Shown: positions 34,577 through 44,458 of the stretch, piece after piece
Numbering within the stretch: position 1 is the first letter of the stretch
Layout: every line of letters begins with the position of its first letter
Assembly: GCA_016124425.1 (NCBI GenBank)
Contig: WGNT01000042.1
Coordinates: 24,630 to 88,629, forward strand
DNA: 64,000 nt
Source: Cytophagales bacterium
GTDB lineage: Bacteria; Bacteroidota; Bacteroidia; Cytophagales; Cyclobacteriaceae
Reading direction: 5' to 3'
Made by a program: the position numbers and the translations under genes
The notes under the pieces: generated by a model
The model's input: the letters and a program-made list of their open reading frames with translations, nothing else
What the model was told of the DNA's origin: nothing
The model's database searches: none

Positions 34577-36058
34577 TCAATAGGCTCTGGCAAACAGGAC
34601 CCTTCCTTTAGATGGCCGGTTACTGAAAATACAGGTCCCCTCTTCCGGTTCCCTGTCCAAAGGAATACACCTTATGGTAGCCTTGGTCTTTTCCTTGATT
34701 CTCTCTTCTGTCTCCGGGGTTCCATCCCAGTGGGCTGCAACAAACCCGGCTTTTTTATCGAGTGTCTCCACAAACTCCTCCCATGTATCGGCTGTTGTGG
34801 TCTTTTCATTGCGGAAAGCCAGCGCTTTGGCAAAGATATTTTCTTGAATTTCGTCCAAAAGTGCCGTAATGTGTGTGACAATATCCACCTCATTCAAATT
34901 GATCACTTCCTTTGTAAGCGTATCTCTTCTGGCGAGTTCGACAGAGTTATTTTGCAGGTCTCTAGGTCCGATCGCAATTCGAAGGGGAACACCTTTAAGC
35001 TCATATTCCGCAAATTTCCATCCAGGCTTATAAGTATCTCTGTTATCAAATTTCACTGAAATATTCTTTTGCGACAACGCATCCTTAATCTCTTGAGCCT
35101 TAACTGAAATGGCTTCCAGCTCCTGTTCGCCCTTAAATATGGGTACGATTACAACCTGTATAGGAGCTAATTTCGGCGGAAGCACTAAGCCATTATCATC
35201 GGAGTGAGCCATTATAAGGGCACCTACAAGACGTGTGCTTACACCCCACGATGTTCCCCAGACATACTCTAAGCCCCCGTCCCGAGTAGCAAATTTCACA
35301 TCAAAGGCCTTTGCGAAGTTTTGACCCAGAAAATGTGATGTACCAGCCTGTAATGCCTTTCCATCCTGCATCATGGCCTCTATGCAGTAGGTTTGCTCCG
35401 CCCCTGCAAATTTTTCGTTTTCTGACTTGACTCCTTTGATTACAGGTAACGCCATAAATTTTTCCGCAAACTCAGCATAAACGTGCAACATGCGTACAGT
35501 TTCTTCCACCGCTTCCGCTTTGGTCTCATGCGCAGTATGACCTTCCTGCCAGAGGAATTCGGACGTTCTCAAAAACAGCCGGGTACGCATCTCCCAACGG
35601 ACAACGTTCGCCCACTGATTCACTAGAAGCGGAAGATCCCTGTACGATTGTATCCAGTTTTTGTAGGTGCTCCAGATGACCGTCTCAGAGGTGGGGCGTA
35701 CGATTAGTTCCTCTTCCAAGGCAGCGTCGGGGTCTACAACAACTCCTTTCCCACTCTCATCAGCCTTTAGGCGGTAATGTGTGACAACCGCGCACTCTTT
35801 TGCGAAACCGTCCACGTGACTGGCTTCTTTAGACAGAAACGATTTAGGGATGAAAAGCGGAAAATATGCATTCGAATGCCCCGTATCTTTGAACATCTTA
35901 TCCAGCTGTTGCTGCATTTTCTCCCAGATGGAAAACCCATAGGGTTTGATGACCATACACCCCCTGACGGCGGAATTTTCAGCAAGATCTGCGCGCTTCA
36001 CTAACTCATTATACCAAAGTGAGTAATCTTCACTTCTTTTTGGTAATGCTTTGCTCAT
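34577..36058 (-). CDS. proS: Prolyl-tRNA synthetase, archaeal/eukaryotic-type
   Basis: Charges tRNA(Pro) with proline. The 493-residue length, no editing insertion domain, and the [16 protein letters not shown] / [19 protein letters not shown] class II motifs place it in the short ProS type found in Bacteroidota, archaea and eukaryotes. The C-terminal zinc-like domain ([18 protein letters not shown]) is present. A perfect TAnnTTTG element lies at 36111-36118 (minus). Confidence 0.96.
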   Translation of the reverse strand: MSKALPKRSEDYSLWYNELVKRADLAENSAVRGCMVIKPYGFSIWEKMQQQLDKMFKDTGHSNAYFPLFIPKSFLSKEASHVDGFAKECAVVTHYRLKADESGKGVVVDPDAALEEELIVRPTSETVIWSTYKNWIQSYRDLPLLVNQWANVVRWEMRTRLFLRTSEFLWQEGHTAHETKAEAVEETVRMLHVYAEFAEKFMALPVIKGVKSENEKFAGAEQTYCIEAMMQDGKALQAGTSHFLGQNFAKAFDVKFATRDGGLEYVWGTSWGVSTRLVGALIMAHSDDNGLVLPPKLAPIQVVIVPIFKGEQELEAISVKAQEIKDALSQKNISVKFDNRDTYKPGWKFAEYELKGVPLRIAIGPRDLQNNSVELARRDTLTKEVINLNEVDIVTHITALLDEIQENIFAKALAFRNEKTTTADTWEEFVETLDKKAGFVAAHWDGTPETEERIKEKTKATIRCIPLDREPEEGTCIFSNRPSKGRVLFARAY

Positions 36059-36110
36059 TTTATTTTTGTTGTATTAAAAAACTTCTATATATTCGAAGCT
36101 AGAATGGGGG

Positions 36111-36118
36111 CAAATATA
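36111..36118 (-). promoter_or_regulatory. TAnnTTTG promoter element of proS
   Basis: The minus strand reads TATATTTG, an exact -7 match, about 52 nt before the proS ATG. Confidence 0.5.
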
Positions 36119-36188
36119 AATCAAAAAATGATAACCCTCCCAGATTACTTTCGTATATAGAGTTGAGCGTATATAAATTAGTGTACTT

Positions 36189-37586
36189 ATGAGCAATTTA
36201 AATCCAATCCGATTTGTAGGCGGTTTAGTCCTACTAGGCTTAGCCTCCTGCAGCACAAGCCAACTTGCAACGCAAGGTGAAAGTGACAATTTGTACTTCA
36301 TGGCTTCTGATGCTCGAGTAGCTACTGAATTTGCTGTAAAAAACAATACACCCGAGAATTTCCGGGATATGGGCGACATACAGCCTCAATCTTTCGACAC
36401 ACAGAATTTCTCTAATAGAAATGTGAACCCCGAGTATATCGCCCGCTACCAGAGGCCTTCACAGCCTGTAGAGGAAGGGTCTGTATACTTTGACGATTCC
36501 GCAAATCAGTCCGAAACGAGACAGGGAAATGGTAACGTTGATGCCTACGACAACTTCAGAGGGAGCAATGGAAATGTAACAAACAATTTCTTCATGAACC
36601 CCATGATGGGTATGGGCTTTGGACCGATGATGGGCATGGGTTTTGGACCGACGTGGGGCATGGGTGGTTTCCCAATGATGGGTGGATTTTACGATCCTTT
36701 TTGGGGACCAGGTATGGGATTCTACGATCCATTCTGGGGACCTAGCTTTGGTATGATGGGCTTCAGACCCGGATTCAATGTTGGTTTAGGATTTGGATTT
36801 GGAAGTCCTTTCATGAGAACCCGTATTGGTTTCGGTAATCCATGGATGATGGGGGGCCTTGGCTTTTACGATCCCTGGATGATGGGAGGTGGATTCTTCA
36901 GACCCGGCTTTTATAACCCAATCATTATCATGCCAGGAGGCGAGGGTGGTCGACAAATCGTAAGAAGTGCAAGGCCAACGTTAGGTTCGTCACTTGCATC
37001 CACTTCCCCACGAACACGCTCTGCCGCGACGCAGCCTACTTCTAGTAGATCAACAGCTAGACGAGAAGCTATCGGAAGCAATCCAAATGGAAGACAGACA
37101 GGCACCGCTAGTTCAAGAAACAACTTCAGTAGGTCTCAAAATGATTATTATTCCAATCCAAGAGCCTCCGCTGCACCTGCCAGACGGAATATCAGTTCCC
37201 CAGCTACAAGCAGGCCAGGAAGCACTACAGGGACAAGAAGCAACTATGGAGCACCTTCCCGAGTAGGGTCAACATCGCCAAGATCGGTTAGCTCTCCAAC
37301 AATTAACGGCCGTTCCGTTAACACTGGAAATACGCGATCTGGCTATTCAACACCTAGTAGAAGTACATCTCCCTCTTATAATAGAGACACAAGATCTACC
37401 TCTCCGGCATACAACAATTCAAGAAGTTCATCACCAAGTTATAGCAGTCCGCGTTCAACGACGCCAAGTAGGAGTTCATATTCAGCTCCTTCACGGTCTT
37501 CCTCACCATCCTTTAGCGCTCCAAGCGGAGGCGGCTACAGAGGTGGGGGCGGCGGAAGCGTCAGCGGAGGAAGAAGAGGGAATTAA
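36189..37586 (+). CDS. Low-complexity lipoprotein with Gly/Met/Phe/Trp repeats and an Arg/Ser-rich tail
   Basis: A 465-residue protein. The lipoprotein signal LGGLVLLGLASC-like stretch ends at the lipobox LASC (STSQ follows). Residues about 30-130 are ordinary. Residues about 135-250 are a repeat of Gly, Met, Phe, Tyr and Trp (MMGMGFGP twice, FYDPFWGP twice). From about 265 to the end it is almost only Ser, Arg, Thr, Pro, Gly and Asn, ending in a Gly-rich segment. Both halves look disordered; the first could be sticky and structural. Function is not recognised. It stands alone, divergent from proS. Confidence 0.78.
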   Translation: MSNLNPIRFVGGLVLLGLASCSTSQLATQGESDNLYFMASDARVATEFAVKNNTPENFRDMGDIQPQSFDTQNFSNRNVNPEYIARYQRPSQPVEEGSVYFDDSANQSETRQGNGNVDAYDNFRGSNGNVTNNFFMNPMMGMGFGPMMGMGFGPTWGMGGFPMMGGFYDPFWGPGMGFYDPFWGPSFGMMGFRPGFNVGLGFGFGSPFMRTRIGFGNPWMMGGLGFYDPWMMGGGFFRPGFYNPIIIMPGGEGGRQIVRSARPTLGSSLASTSPRTRSAATQPTSSRSTARREAIGSNPNGRQTGTASSRNNFSRSQNDYYSNPRASAAPARRNISSPATSRPGSTTGTRSNYGAPSRVGSTSPRSVSSPTINGRSVNTGNTRSGYSTPSRSTSPSYNRDTRSTSPAYNNSRSSSPSYSSPRSTTPSRSSYSAPSRSSSPSFSAPSGGGYRGGGGGSVSGGRRGN

Positions 37587-37601
37587 TTCCCTCTTTTTTT
37601 T
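37574..37601 (+). terminator. Terminator of the low-complexity lipoprotein gene
   Basis: AAGAGGGAATT and AATTCCCTCTT form an inverted repeat overlapping the stop codon, followed by a long T run. Confidence 0.8.
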
Positions 37602-37689
37602 TCCCCTTTTTTAATAGATAATGTCTCTCAGTAGCTTTTAAGGCATAAATATTGCCATACCTTAGTATTATCAAATCAAAACACACTTT

Positions 37690-39156
37690 ATGAAAGCACT
37701 TAAATCGATACTTCTTCTATTTGCTTTTTTATTGTTAAGCGTCACTTTAGTGGATGCGCAAAGTGGTTACGTTGAAGACGCACTCCGTTTCAGCATGTAC
37801 CATCCTACCGGAACCGCTAGGATAACCGCATTGGGCGGTACACAACATTCGTTAGGAGGGGATATAAGTAACATCCATGGAAATCCCGCAGGGCTAGGTT
37901 TTTTTCAGAAATCGGAATTTAACGTGACTGCGGGATATACCGACTGGAATGCCGAAAGTATCTTCCTCAACCAAGGCAGCAATTACAACGCTACCAACTT
38001 CCACGTCCCCAACATTGGCGTGGTTATAAGTAGAGCCAAAGGACCGCTAGAAGTGGGTGACTGGCGAGGTGGTTCTTTTGGATTTAGCCTGAACAGATCG
38101 GCCAATTTTAGAACAAATTCTGGATATTCTTCCTCTCAACTGGATCAGGAATCCATTCTTGATTATTATGTCGATCTATACAATGAATCCGGAGTACCAG
38201 GAGGTCTTGATGGTCTGTTCTTTGATGCATATTTAATAAATCCCGTAGATAACGGATACGATTATTCCCCGAACGCTACGGATCAGCTGGAAAAATTTGA
38301 GCTTGTGGAAACGGAGGGGAATATGAATCAGATTTCCTTTTCCTATGGTGGCAATTACAAAAATAAACTTTTCCTAGGCGCCAATCTAGGTGTGGTAACG
38401 ATGAATTACAGGCGTGTGCAATCCTACAGTGAAGAGTTTTTAAGCAATAATCAGACAAGTCTTTTCAGCTCGTTGGATCAGAATCTTTTGCTTGAAGGCT
38501 CAGGAGTGAACATCGGGGTGGGCGCTATCTACAAGCCTATAGACCAGTTAAACATCGGGGTAACCTTTCACTCGCCTACCTGGAGCAGGATAAATGAGGA
38601 GTATCTTGCAGGTATTTATGCGGAGTTTTCACCTCCCTATCAAGATCCTGAATTCGGTTCTATTAGCGAGGAACAAGTGGATACCGATTTGTATGTCAGC
38701 AGCTTTAGCCTAAGGTCCCCTATGAGGCTTGGATCAGGATTAACGTACTTCTTTGGAAAAAATGGCTTTCTGTCAGCCGACGTGGATTACGTCGACTACA
38801 GCATGATAAATTTGAGGTCTAATGTGTTCAATACAGGTGCAGACAATCGTGAGATCAGGGCCTTGTATGGACAAACGATAAATTATCGTGTCGGTGGAGA
38901 AGCGAGGATAGACGAATTGAGAATTAGAGCCGGTTATGCATACTTCGGTGATCCTTTTGTAAACGCAGGTGATTTTGACAGAAGCATGACACAGCTATCA
39001 GGGGGTATTGGTGTAAAGTTGTCTACGTTTAGTGTAGATTTCTCGCTGATGAGCAATACGTTCAATTCTTACTATACATCCTATCCCACCTCACCCATTG
39101 CGGTCACGGAAAATCAGCGTCTAAACGGAATGCTTTCATTTGGATTTGCCTTTTAA
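37690..39156 (+). CDS. OmpP1/FadL/TodX-like outer-membrane protein
   Basis: A 488-residue outer-membrane barrel with signal peptide (...VTLVDAQ). The mature start YVEDALRFSMYHPTGTARITALGGTQHSLGGDISNIHGNPAGLGFF is the conserved FadL-like N-terminal hatch of Bacteroidota members, often annotated as a hemin receptor or outer-membrane protein transport protein. It has alternating strands and a terminal Phe (FGFAF). Probably transports hydrophobic compounds. Its last 21 nt overlap the 3' end of aroK on the other strand. Confidence 0.85.
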   Translation: MKALKSILLLFAFLLLSVTLVDAQSGYVEDALRFSMYHPTGTARITALGGTQHSLGGDISNIHGNPAGLGFFQKSEFNVTAGYTDWNAESIFLNQGSNYNATNFHVPNIGVVISRAKGPLEVGDWRGGSFGFSLNRSANFRTNSGYSSSQLDQESILDYYVDLYNESGVPGGLDGLFFDAYLINPVDNGYDYSPNATDQLEKFELVETEGNMNQISFSYGGNYKNKLFLGANLGVVTMNYRRVQSYSEEFLSNNQTSLFSSLDQNLLLEGSGVNIGVGAIYKPIDQLNIGVTFHSPTWSRINEEYLAGIYAEFSPPYQDPEFGSISEEQVDTDLYVSSFSLRSPMRLGSGLTYFFGKNGFLSADVDYVDYSMINLRSNVFNTGADNREIRALYGQTINYRVGGEARIDELRIRAGYAYFGDPFVNAGDFDRSMTQLSGGIGVKLSTFSVDFSLMSNTFNSYYTSYPTSPIAVTENQRLNGMLSFGFAF

Positions 39157-39672
39157 TAGGCCCATCCACTCACCTATTACTAGCTCAGCGGAGATGTCTT
39201 CTCCGCTGAGCTTTATTTTTGCCATTTCGTAATATGGATGTCTGAGTTCATACATGCTTTTTAGTTTCAAAGTAATTTCGCCTGTCTCAAGTCCGTAAAA
39301 CAGTGGTCGCTTATTTACTTGACCTCGTGTCAGCCTTAGCAACAATTGTCCCAAGGGAACATCAAGGTAGACAGAAAGCGCATATTTATTAATTACATCC
39401 ATGTTTTCGTTAAAACAAGGTGCTCCTCCTCCTGTGGACAACACAAAAGACTCGTCCTTTTGAAGACTCCTGAGAAGGATTTGGGATTCAATCTGTCTAA
39501 AGTAGCCCTCTCCTTTTTCTGAAAAAATTGTCGAAATACGGGTCCCTGCTTCGGACTCTATAATGTGATCCAAATCGTAAAAACGAAAGCCCAGCCGGTT
39601 CGCAAGTTCACGGCCGAGCGTGGTCTTTCCACTCCCCGGCATCCCTATAAGTACGATCTTATTCAATTCCAT
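39136..39672 (-). CDS. aroK: Shikimate kinase
   Basis: Phosphorylates shikimate in the aromatic amino acid pathway. P-loop GMPGSGKTT (about 10-18), the shikimate-binding DLDHIIE, the FR and STGGGAPC motifs, and RPLFYG in the lid are present; 178 residues is normal. It is the last gene of a minus-strand set with DUF1599 and the DoxX-like gene, overlapping the latter by 10 nt. Confidence 0.94.
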   Translation of the reverse strand: MELNKIVLIGMPGSGKTTLGRELANRLGFRFYDLDHIIESEAGTRISTIFSEKGEGYFRQIESQILLRSLQKDESFVLSTGGGAPCFNENMDVINKYALSVYLDVPLGQLLLRLTRGQVNKRPLFYGLETGEITLKLKSMYELRHPYYEMAKIKLSGEDISAELVIGEWMGLLKGKSK

Positions 39673-40772
39673 AAGGCGACGACATCCTTTATGGAGGGAG
39701 TATTATTATGATGGTACTTCCCTACAATCGTCCCGTCATTCAGAATAACAATCCCCGGATTTGACCGGATGATTGTTTTAACTACAGTAGCATCTGCAAG
39801 GTAGTACCCAATCTCCCATCCATATGTTTCAAGTACCTGTTGTGTATCTTCCTCCGATGATGCGCAAATAAATTTTACATCCATTCCTGCGGCACTTGCT
39901 TCCTTAACAAGTAGGTCTATATCGGATAAATTCGTTAGCGACATTTTGGATAGGTTGCTAACCATAATTAAGATTTTCTTGCCCTCGAGTACTGCTTCGG
40001 TATAGTCACCAGAATCATTCCAAACAGCAAAGTCAGTTATCTTAGGCAATGCTTCTGGGTTTTTGAGGTTCATCTCAACAAACTCATAGGTATCATCTGT
40101 GGGATATTGGTCAAAGGTCTCGATTTTCTCTCCTTTCCTCATTACATATGTATAGGCTAATGGGGCTGAAGGGAGCATAGCCTCCCGTATGTTTGTTCCA
40201 ACTTTGAACGCCCTAAAATCGACAAAGGGTAGATTACGGATCGCCGAAACGGCAAGTATAAAGCTTAAAACAACAGAGGCTATAACGGTATACTTACCCC
40301 ACCTAGCCGAATTTCCTCGCAGGTCATTGCGAAAGAGGAACAAAACCCCGATCAATACGAGCAGAAAGATATCTTTATAGAAGGATTCCCAAGGGGTTAG
40401 CTTTATTGCATCCCCAAAACATCCACAGTCAGTGACCTTATCGAAATAGGCGGAGTAAAAAGTCAAAAAGGTAAAGAAAAGGATCATCGCCAAAAGAAAA
40501 TACACTGCCGGCCTAATCTTCCAACCGACCAGAACCATGATCCCAAGAACCACCTCAATAACGACAAGAAAGACAGCGATAGGAAGCGAAATGCCTTTGA
40601 ATATGTCAAAGAAAGAAGCAATATCCCGTGAAAACACGTCGAAATACTCCTCAAGCTTTATAGCTGTTCCTACAGGATCATTGACCTTTATAAGTCCCGA
40701 GAAAATAAAAAGACCCCCTACTATGGCCCTGATGATGCCGAGAATTACCTGCTTAAGCATGCTTTTGTTCAT
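39663..40772 (-). CDS. BT_3928-like DoxX/MauE membrane protein with thioredoxin-like C terminus
   Basis: A 369-residue membrane protein. The N-terminal half has about four DoxX/MauE-type helices (RAIVGGLFIFSGLIKVNDPVGTAIKLEEYF) and a Cys motif DCGCFGDAIKLTPWESFYKD, as in MauE/VKOR-linked proteins. The C-terminal half (about 240-369) resembles a thioredoxin-like domain (KILIMVSNLS ... GYYLADATVVKTIIRSNPGIVIL) but lacks a CxxC. Found as a conserved family in Bacteroidota near DUF1599. A role in redox or quinone biology is inferred only. It overlaps both neighbours, so the three genes form an operon. Confidence 0.85.
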   Translation of the reverse strand: MNKSMLKQVILGIIRAIVGGLFIFSGLIKVNDPVGTAIKLEEYFDVFSRDIASFFDIFKGISLPIAVFLVVIEVVLGIMVLVGWKIRPAVYFLLAMILFFTFLTFYSAYFDKVTDCGCFGDAIKLTPWESFYKDIFLLVLIGVLFLFRNDLRGNSARWGKYTVIASVVLSFILAVSAIRNLPFVDFRAFKVGTNIREAMLPSAPLAYTYVMRKGEKIETFDQYPTDDTYEFVEMNLKNPEALPKITDFAVWNDSGDYTEAVLEGKKILIMVSNLSKMSLTNLSDIDLLVKEASAAGMDVKFICASSEEDTQQVLETYGWEIGYYLADATVVKTIIRSNPGIVILNDGTIVGKYHHNNTPSIKDVVALWN

Positions 40773-41304
40773 TTAATTTGATCATACAAAAAACTGCGTA
40801 ATTAATGATGTCTTGGTAATTTGCCAGAACACCCTCGGAAACCAACGTGACGCCCGCATTGTCTTCAATCTGCTTTACCCTGTAAAGCTTCATCAAGATG
40901 ATATCCGTGATGGAGGAAATACGCATCATCCTCCACGCCTCTCCATAGTCGTGATTTTTATCTTCCAATAGTTCTTGGGTGTTCGTCACCCAATACTCAT
41001 ATAATGGCTCCAATTCCTGGTAAGGCATTTCAAGCGGACGTTTATCCGATAGCTGAGACTGCATCAATGCAATGATACAATAGTTAATGATTCCGATAAA
41101 TTCCTCTTGTACCGAATCACTGATTTTCTGGGTTCCTTTCTCTTGGATTGACCGAATACGTTGGGCTTTTATAAATATTTGATCCGTTATCGAAGACAAC
41201 CTCAAGATCCTCCAGGCTGTACCATAATCGATTGTTTTCTTCTTAAATAATTCTTTACAAAGGGCAATAACTTCGTTATATTCGCTTATCGTTTGGGTTT
41301 TCAA
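40753..41304 (-). CDS. DUF1599 (Nmad1-type) protein, TTG start
   Basis: A 183-residue protein with two tandem copies of the DUF1599 unit: DYGTAWRILRLSSITDQIFIKAQRI and DYGEAWRMMRISSITDIILMKLYRV. DUF1599 is also called nucleotide-modification-associated domain 1, but no DNA modification genes are nearby and the Bacteroidota member is a core gene of unknown role. The start must be TTG at 41304 (MKTQTI by convention): no in-frame ATG exists near the family start. The gene is head-to-head with folP, only 15 nt apart. Confidence 0.88.
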   Translation of the reverse strand: MKTQTISEYNEVIALCKELFKKKTIDYGTAWRILRLSSITDQIFIKAQRIRSIQEKGTQKISDSVQEEFIGIINYCIIALMQSQLSDKRPLEMPYQELEPLYEYWVTNTQELLEDKNHDYGEAWRMMRISSITDIILMKLYRVKQIEDNAGVTLVSEGVLANYQDIINYAVFCMIKLNEQKHA

Positions 41305-41319
41305 GGGGATTTTTCATTA

Positions 41320-42204
41320 ATGGCGGCCAACAATCAGTTTCAAAGTAAGTTCGAAGATAATTTATTTCCTGTAAAAAAAACACTTCGCCTAAAAGGAAAG
41401 CTCCATTACTTTTCCCGTCCCTGGGTCATGGGAATCCTCAATGTCACCCCAGACTCTTTTTATGCAGGAAGTAGGTCCTTAGGCCCACTTGACCAAACGA
41501 AAGCGAAAGCCGCAAAACTTATAGCAGAAGGTGCCGATATCGTAGATGTGGGCGGCTACAGTAGCCGCCCGAACGCGTCGGATATTTCGGTCACAGAGGA
41601 ACTTCGTCGTGTTATCCCCGTTATAGAAGCTATAAAGATTTCCTATCCGAATGTAATTGTTTCCGTAGATACGTTCCGGCACGATGTAGCCGAAAGAGCA
41701 GTAGCTGCCGGAGCCGACATCGTGAATGACATCTCCGGAGGGCAGTTGGATAAAAAGATGATTTCAACCGTCGGCAAAATGGAGATTCCGTTTATTTGTA
41801 TGCATATGCAGGGAAATCCTCTGACTATGCAGGGATTGACGGATTATAATCATCTAGAGAAAGAAATTACCGATTATTTTTCCAGAAAACTGAAAGAATG
41901 TCGGGAAGCTGGCATAAAAGATGTTATATTGGATTTGGGATTTGGTTTTGCGAAAAATCTGGCGCAAAATTATTGTTTATTAAAGCATTTGGACTATTTC
42001 AATCTTTTAGGTGTACCGATATTGGTTGGCATTTCCAGAAAGTCGATGATTTACAAATTTCTTGAAGTTGGACCAGAGGATGCCCTCAATGGAACTACAG
42101 CTTTGAACATGGCCGCGTTAATAGGCGGGGCGTGCATGCTGAGAGTTCATGATGTAAAAGAAGCAAAAGAAACGATAAATCTATTTAAAAAACTTTACCC
42201 TTGA
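41320..42204 (+). CDS. folP: Dihydropteroate synthase
   Basis: Condenses p-aminobenzoate with dihydropterin pyrophosphate; target of sulfonamides. The first motif is VMGILNVTPDSFYAGS, then DVGGYSSRPNA, VSVDTFRHDVAERA, NDISGG and the C-terminal RVHDV. Start at ATG 41320 (MAANNQF). It is divergent from DUF1599 and its stop codon overlaps the cdaA TTG start (TTGA), so the two are co-translated. The folP-cdaA pair is conserved in Bacteroidota. Confidence 0.95.
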   Translation: MAANNQFQSKFEDNLFPVKKTLRLKGKLHYFSRPWVMGILNVTPDSFYAGSRSLGPLDQTKAKAAKLIAEGADIVDVGGYSSRPNASDISVTEELRRVIPVIEAIKISYPNVIVSVDTFRHDVAERAVAAGADIVNDISGGQLDKKMISTVGKMEIPFICMHMQGNPLTMQGLTDYNHLEKEITDYFSRKLKECREAGIKDVILDLGFGFAKNLAQNYCLLKHLDYFNLLGVPILVGISRKSMIYKFLEVGPEDALNGTTALNMAALIGGACMLRVHDVKEAKETINLFKKLYP

Positions 42205-43067
42205 CATTGTTATTCCAAATTGGCTTTTTAGAAGTTTCCATTGTCAACCTCATTGACATTGCCTTGGTAAGTGTGCTTATTTATCAGGTATATAAGCTGA
42301 TGAGAGGCAGCGTTGCCATCAAAATATTTCTTGGATTTCTTTCCATTTATCTGGTCTATCTGGTCGTAAATGCTGCTAAGATGGAACTGTTGACCATCAT
42401 CCTTGGCCAGTTTATGGGAGTAGGTGTCTTAGCTGCCATCATCTTGTTTCAGCAAGAAATCAGGAAGTTTTTGCTTATCGTGGGAAAATCCTCCATTTTC
42501 TCGAATGAAAATTTATGGCAGGAATTGCTTTTTTGGCGAAAACGCGAAAGCGGGGCGTTTAATGTTACCCCCATCATTGAAGCCTGCAAATCACTTTCCG
42601 GAAGTAGTACAGGTGCGCTCATCGTCCTTTCCAGCAATTCGGAGCTAAAGTTCTATGCGGAAAGCGGAGATTTGATAGACGCGATTGTTTCCAAAAGACT
42701 TTTGATATCGATCTTTAATAAATACAGCCCACTCCATGACGGAGGCGTAATTATCCACAATGGGCGTGTAAAAGCAGCCCGATGTATTCTTCCTGTTACC
42801 GAACGCGACGTACCGGCTCAGTTTGGCCTAAGACATAGGGCAGCAATTGGAATGTCTGAGGCAACAGATACGCTGGTCCTGATCGTCTCGGAAGAAACCG
42901 GACAGGTATCCCTCTCCAAAAACGGAAAAATTCTGCATAACCTGTCCTTTCAGGAAGTTCGCGAAATGATCAACGGTTACCTTACTGGTGAAGATTTGGA
43001 TGCTAAATTTGTAGAGATTAACAAATTTGAACGCATAAAGCCGTTGAAGAAAATTGGGGAAATGTAG
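42201..43067 (+). CDS. cdaA: Diadenylate cyclase CdaA (DacA), TTG start
   Basis: Makes cyclic di-AMP from two ATP. Three N-terminal membrane helices (LIDIALVSVLIYQVYKLM, IKIFLGFLSIYLVYLVV, ILGQFMGVGVLAAIILF) precede the DAC domain. The catalytic motif is SPLHDGGVIIHNGR (DGG where most CdaA have DGA), and RHR is intact in FGLRHRAAIG. No ATG exists near the family start, so the start is TTG at 42201 or TTG at 42207. It is coupled to folP. Confidence 0.93.
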   Translation: MTLLFQIGFLEVSIVNLIDIALVSVLIYQVYKLMRGSVAIKIFLGFLSIYLVYLVVNAAKMELLTIILGQFMGVGVLAAIILFQQEIRKFLLIVGKSSIFSNENLWQELLFWRKRESGAFNVTPIIEACKSLSGSSTGALIVLSSNSELKFYAESGDLIDAIVSKRLLISIFNKYSPLHDGGVIIHNGRVKAARCILPVTERDVPAQFGLRHRAAIGMSEATDTLVLIVSEETGQVSLSKNGKILHNLSFQEVREMINGYLTGEDLDAKFVEINKFERIKPLKKIGEM

Positions 43068-43106
43068 ATAAGTAAGCAAAGGTTAACTGATAACCCATTC
43101 AGCTTC

Positions 43107-44306
43107 TTAGTTACCAATTACTCCCAACTCTTTTCCTACAAGCGTAAAAGCACGTATCGCCTTGTCTAGTTGTGTTCTATCATGTGCCGCGGACAACTGT
43201 ACCCGTATTCTTGCCTGATCTTTTGGTACTACCGGATAATAAAACCCAATCACATATATCCCCTCATTCAACAACTGTTCCGCCATACGCTGTGCAAGCG
43301 TTGCATCATAAAGCATGATAGGGACAATTGGATGGGTGCCAGGCTTGATGTCAAATCCCGCATCCGTCATTTTTTCTCTAAAATAACGGGTGTTTTCTGC
43401 GAGCTTATCCCGCAAGGCCGTGGACGCCGACAACAGATCAAAGACGGCTATAGACGCGCCGGTTATTGACGGAGCTAGCGTATTCGAAAACAAATACGGC
43501 CTCGACCGTTGACGAAGTAGATCTATAATTTCCTTCCTTCCTGAGGTAAAACCTCCGGAGGCACCGCCCAATGCTTTCCCTAAAGTACCTGTGATTATAT
43601 CCAACTTCCCCATTACGCCTCGAAGTTCATGAACACCCCTTCCTGTCTGCCCTATAAATCCGGTGGCATGGCATTCATCAGACATAACCAGTGCGTTATA
43701 TTTCTCTGCCAATGCAACGATCTCGTCTAACTGGGCAATTGTACCATCCATAGAAAACACCCCGTCGGTTACAATAATCTTTGTTTTTGCCCGGCTAGCG
43801 TCCGCATCTTTTAGTTGCTTTTCCAAATCCTCCATATCGTTGTGTTGGTATCTAAAGCGCATTGCCTTGCATAGCCGGACACCGTCAATGATAGATGCGT
43901 GATTCAATGCGTCGGAGATAATCGCATCTTCAGGCCCTAAAAGGGGTTCAAAAACTCCCCCGTTGGCATCAAAAGCTGCCGCATACAAAATGGTGTCCTC
44001 AGTACCCAAAAAAGCAGAAATCTTTTGTTCCAATGTTTTATGGATATCTTGTGTCCCACAGATAAAACGGACAGAAGCTAACCCAAACCCATGTGAGTCA
44101 ATGGCATCCTTAGCTGCTTGGATTACCTTAGGATGGCTGGCCAAACCAAGGTAATTATTGGCGCAAAAATTGGTTACCTGTTGACCGGTCTGTAAGGTGA
44201 TTTCCGGTCCCTGAGGAGAAACAATGATTCGCTCCTCTTTGTATAGCCCGGCCTGCTTGATTGCTGCCAATTCATTTTCGAGTATATGTTGAAAGTTTTT
44301 ATACAT
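43107..44306 (-). CDS. kbl: Glycine C-acetyltransferase (2-amino-3-ketobutyrate CoA ligase)
   Basis: PLP enzyme that cleaves 2-amino-3-ketobutyrate with CoA to glycine and acetyl-CoA. Motifs: [30 protein letters not shown], the PLP loop [19 protein letters not shown] and the lysine in [17 protein letters not shown]. 399 residues is normal. It is divergent from the SDR-type threonine dehydrogenase, its pathway partner. Confidence 0.95.
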   Translation of the reverse strand: MYKNFQHILENELAAIKQAGLYKEERIIVSPQGPEITLQTGQQVTNFCANNYLGLASHPKVIQAAKDAIDSHGFGLASVRFICGTQDIHKTLEQKISAFLGTEDTILYAAAFDANGGVFEPLLGPEDAIISDALNHASIIDGVRLCKAMRFRYQHNDMEDLEKQLKDADASRAKTKIIVTDGVFSMDGTIAQLDEIVALAEKYNALVMSDECHATGFIGQTGRGVHELRGVMGKLDIITGTLGKALGGASGGFTSGRKEIIDLLRQRSRPYLFSNTLAPSITGASIAVFDLLSASTALRDKLAENTRYFREKMTDAGFDIKPGTHPIVPIMLYDATLAQRMAEQLLNEGIYVIGFYYPVVPKDQARIRVQLSAAHDRTQLDKAIRAFTLVGKELGVIGN

Positions 44307-44379
44307 AAGATGGAGAATAACTAGTTGGCAAAATGTAAGGCATGGTAAGAATTACTAAGACGTACACAGATGAAAATTG

Positions 44380-44387
44380 TACATTTG
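44380..44387 (+). promoter_or_regulatory. TAnnTTTG promoter element of the threonine dehydrogenase gene
   Basis: TACATTTG matches the -7 consensus exactly and lies in the kbl/tdh divergent region, about 72 nt before the plus-strand ATG at 44459. Confidence 0.5.
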
Positions 44388-44458
44388 TATACCTTACCTA
44401 AAGCAAAGGTAATGATTTCTTGCAGGCTGGAAAAAACAAGGAGCTGAAGAATAGAGAA

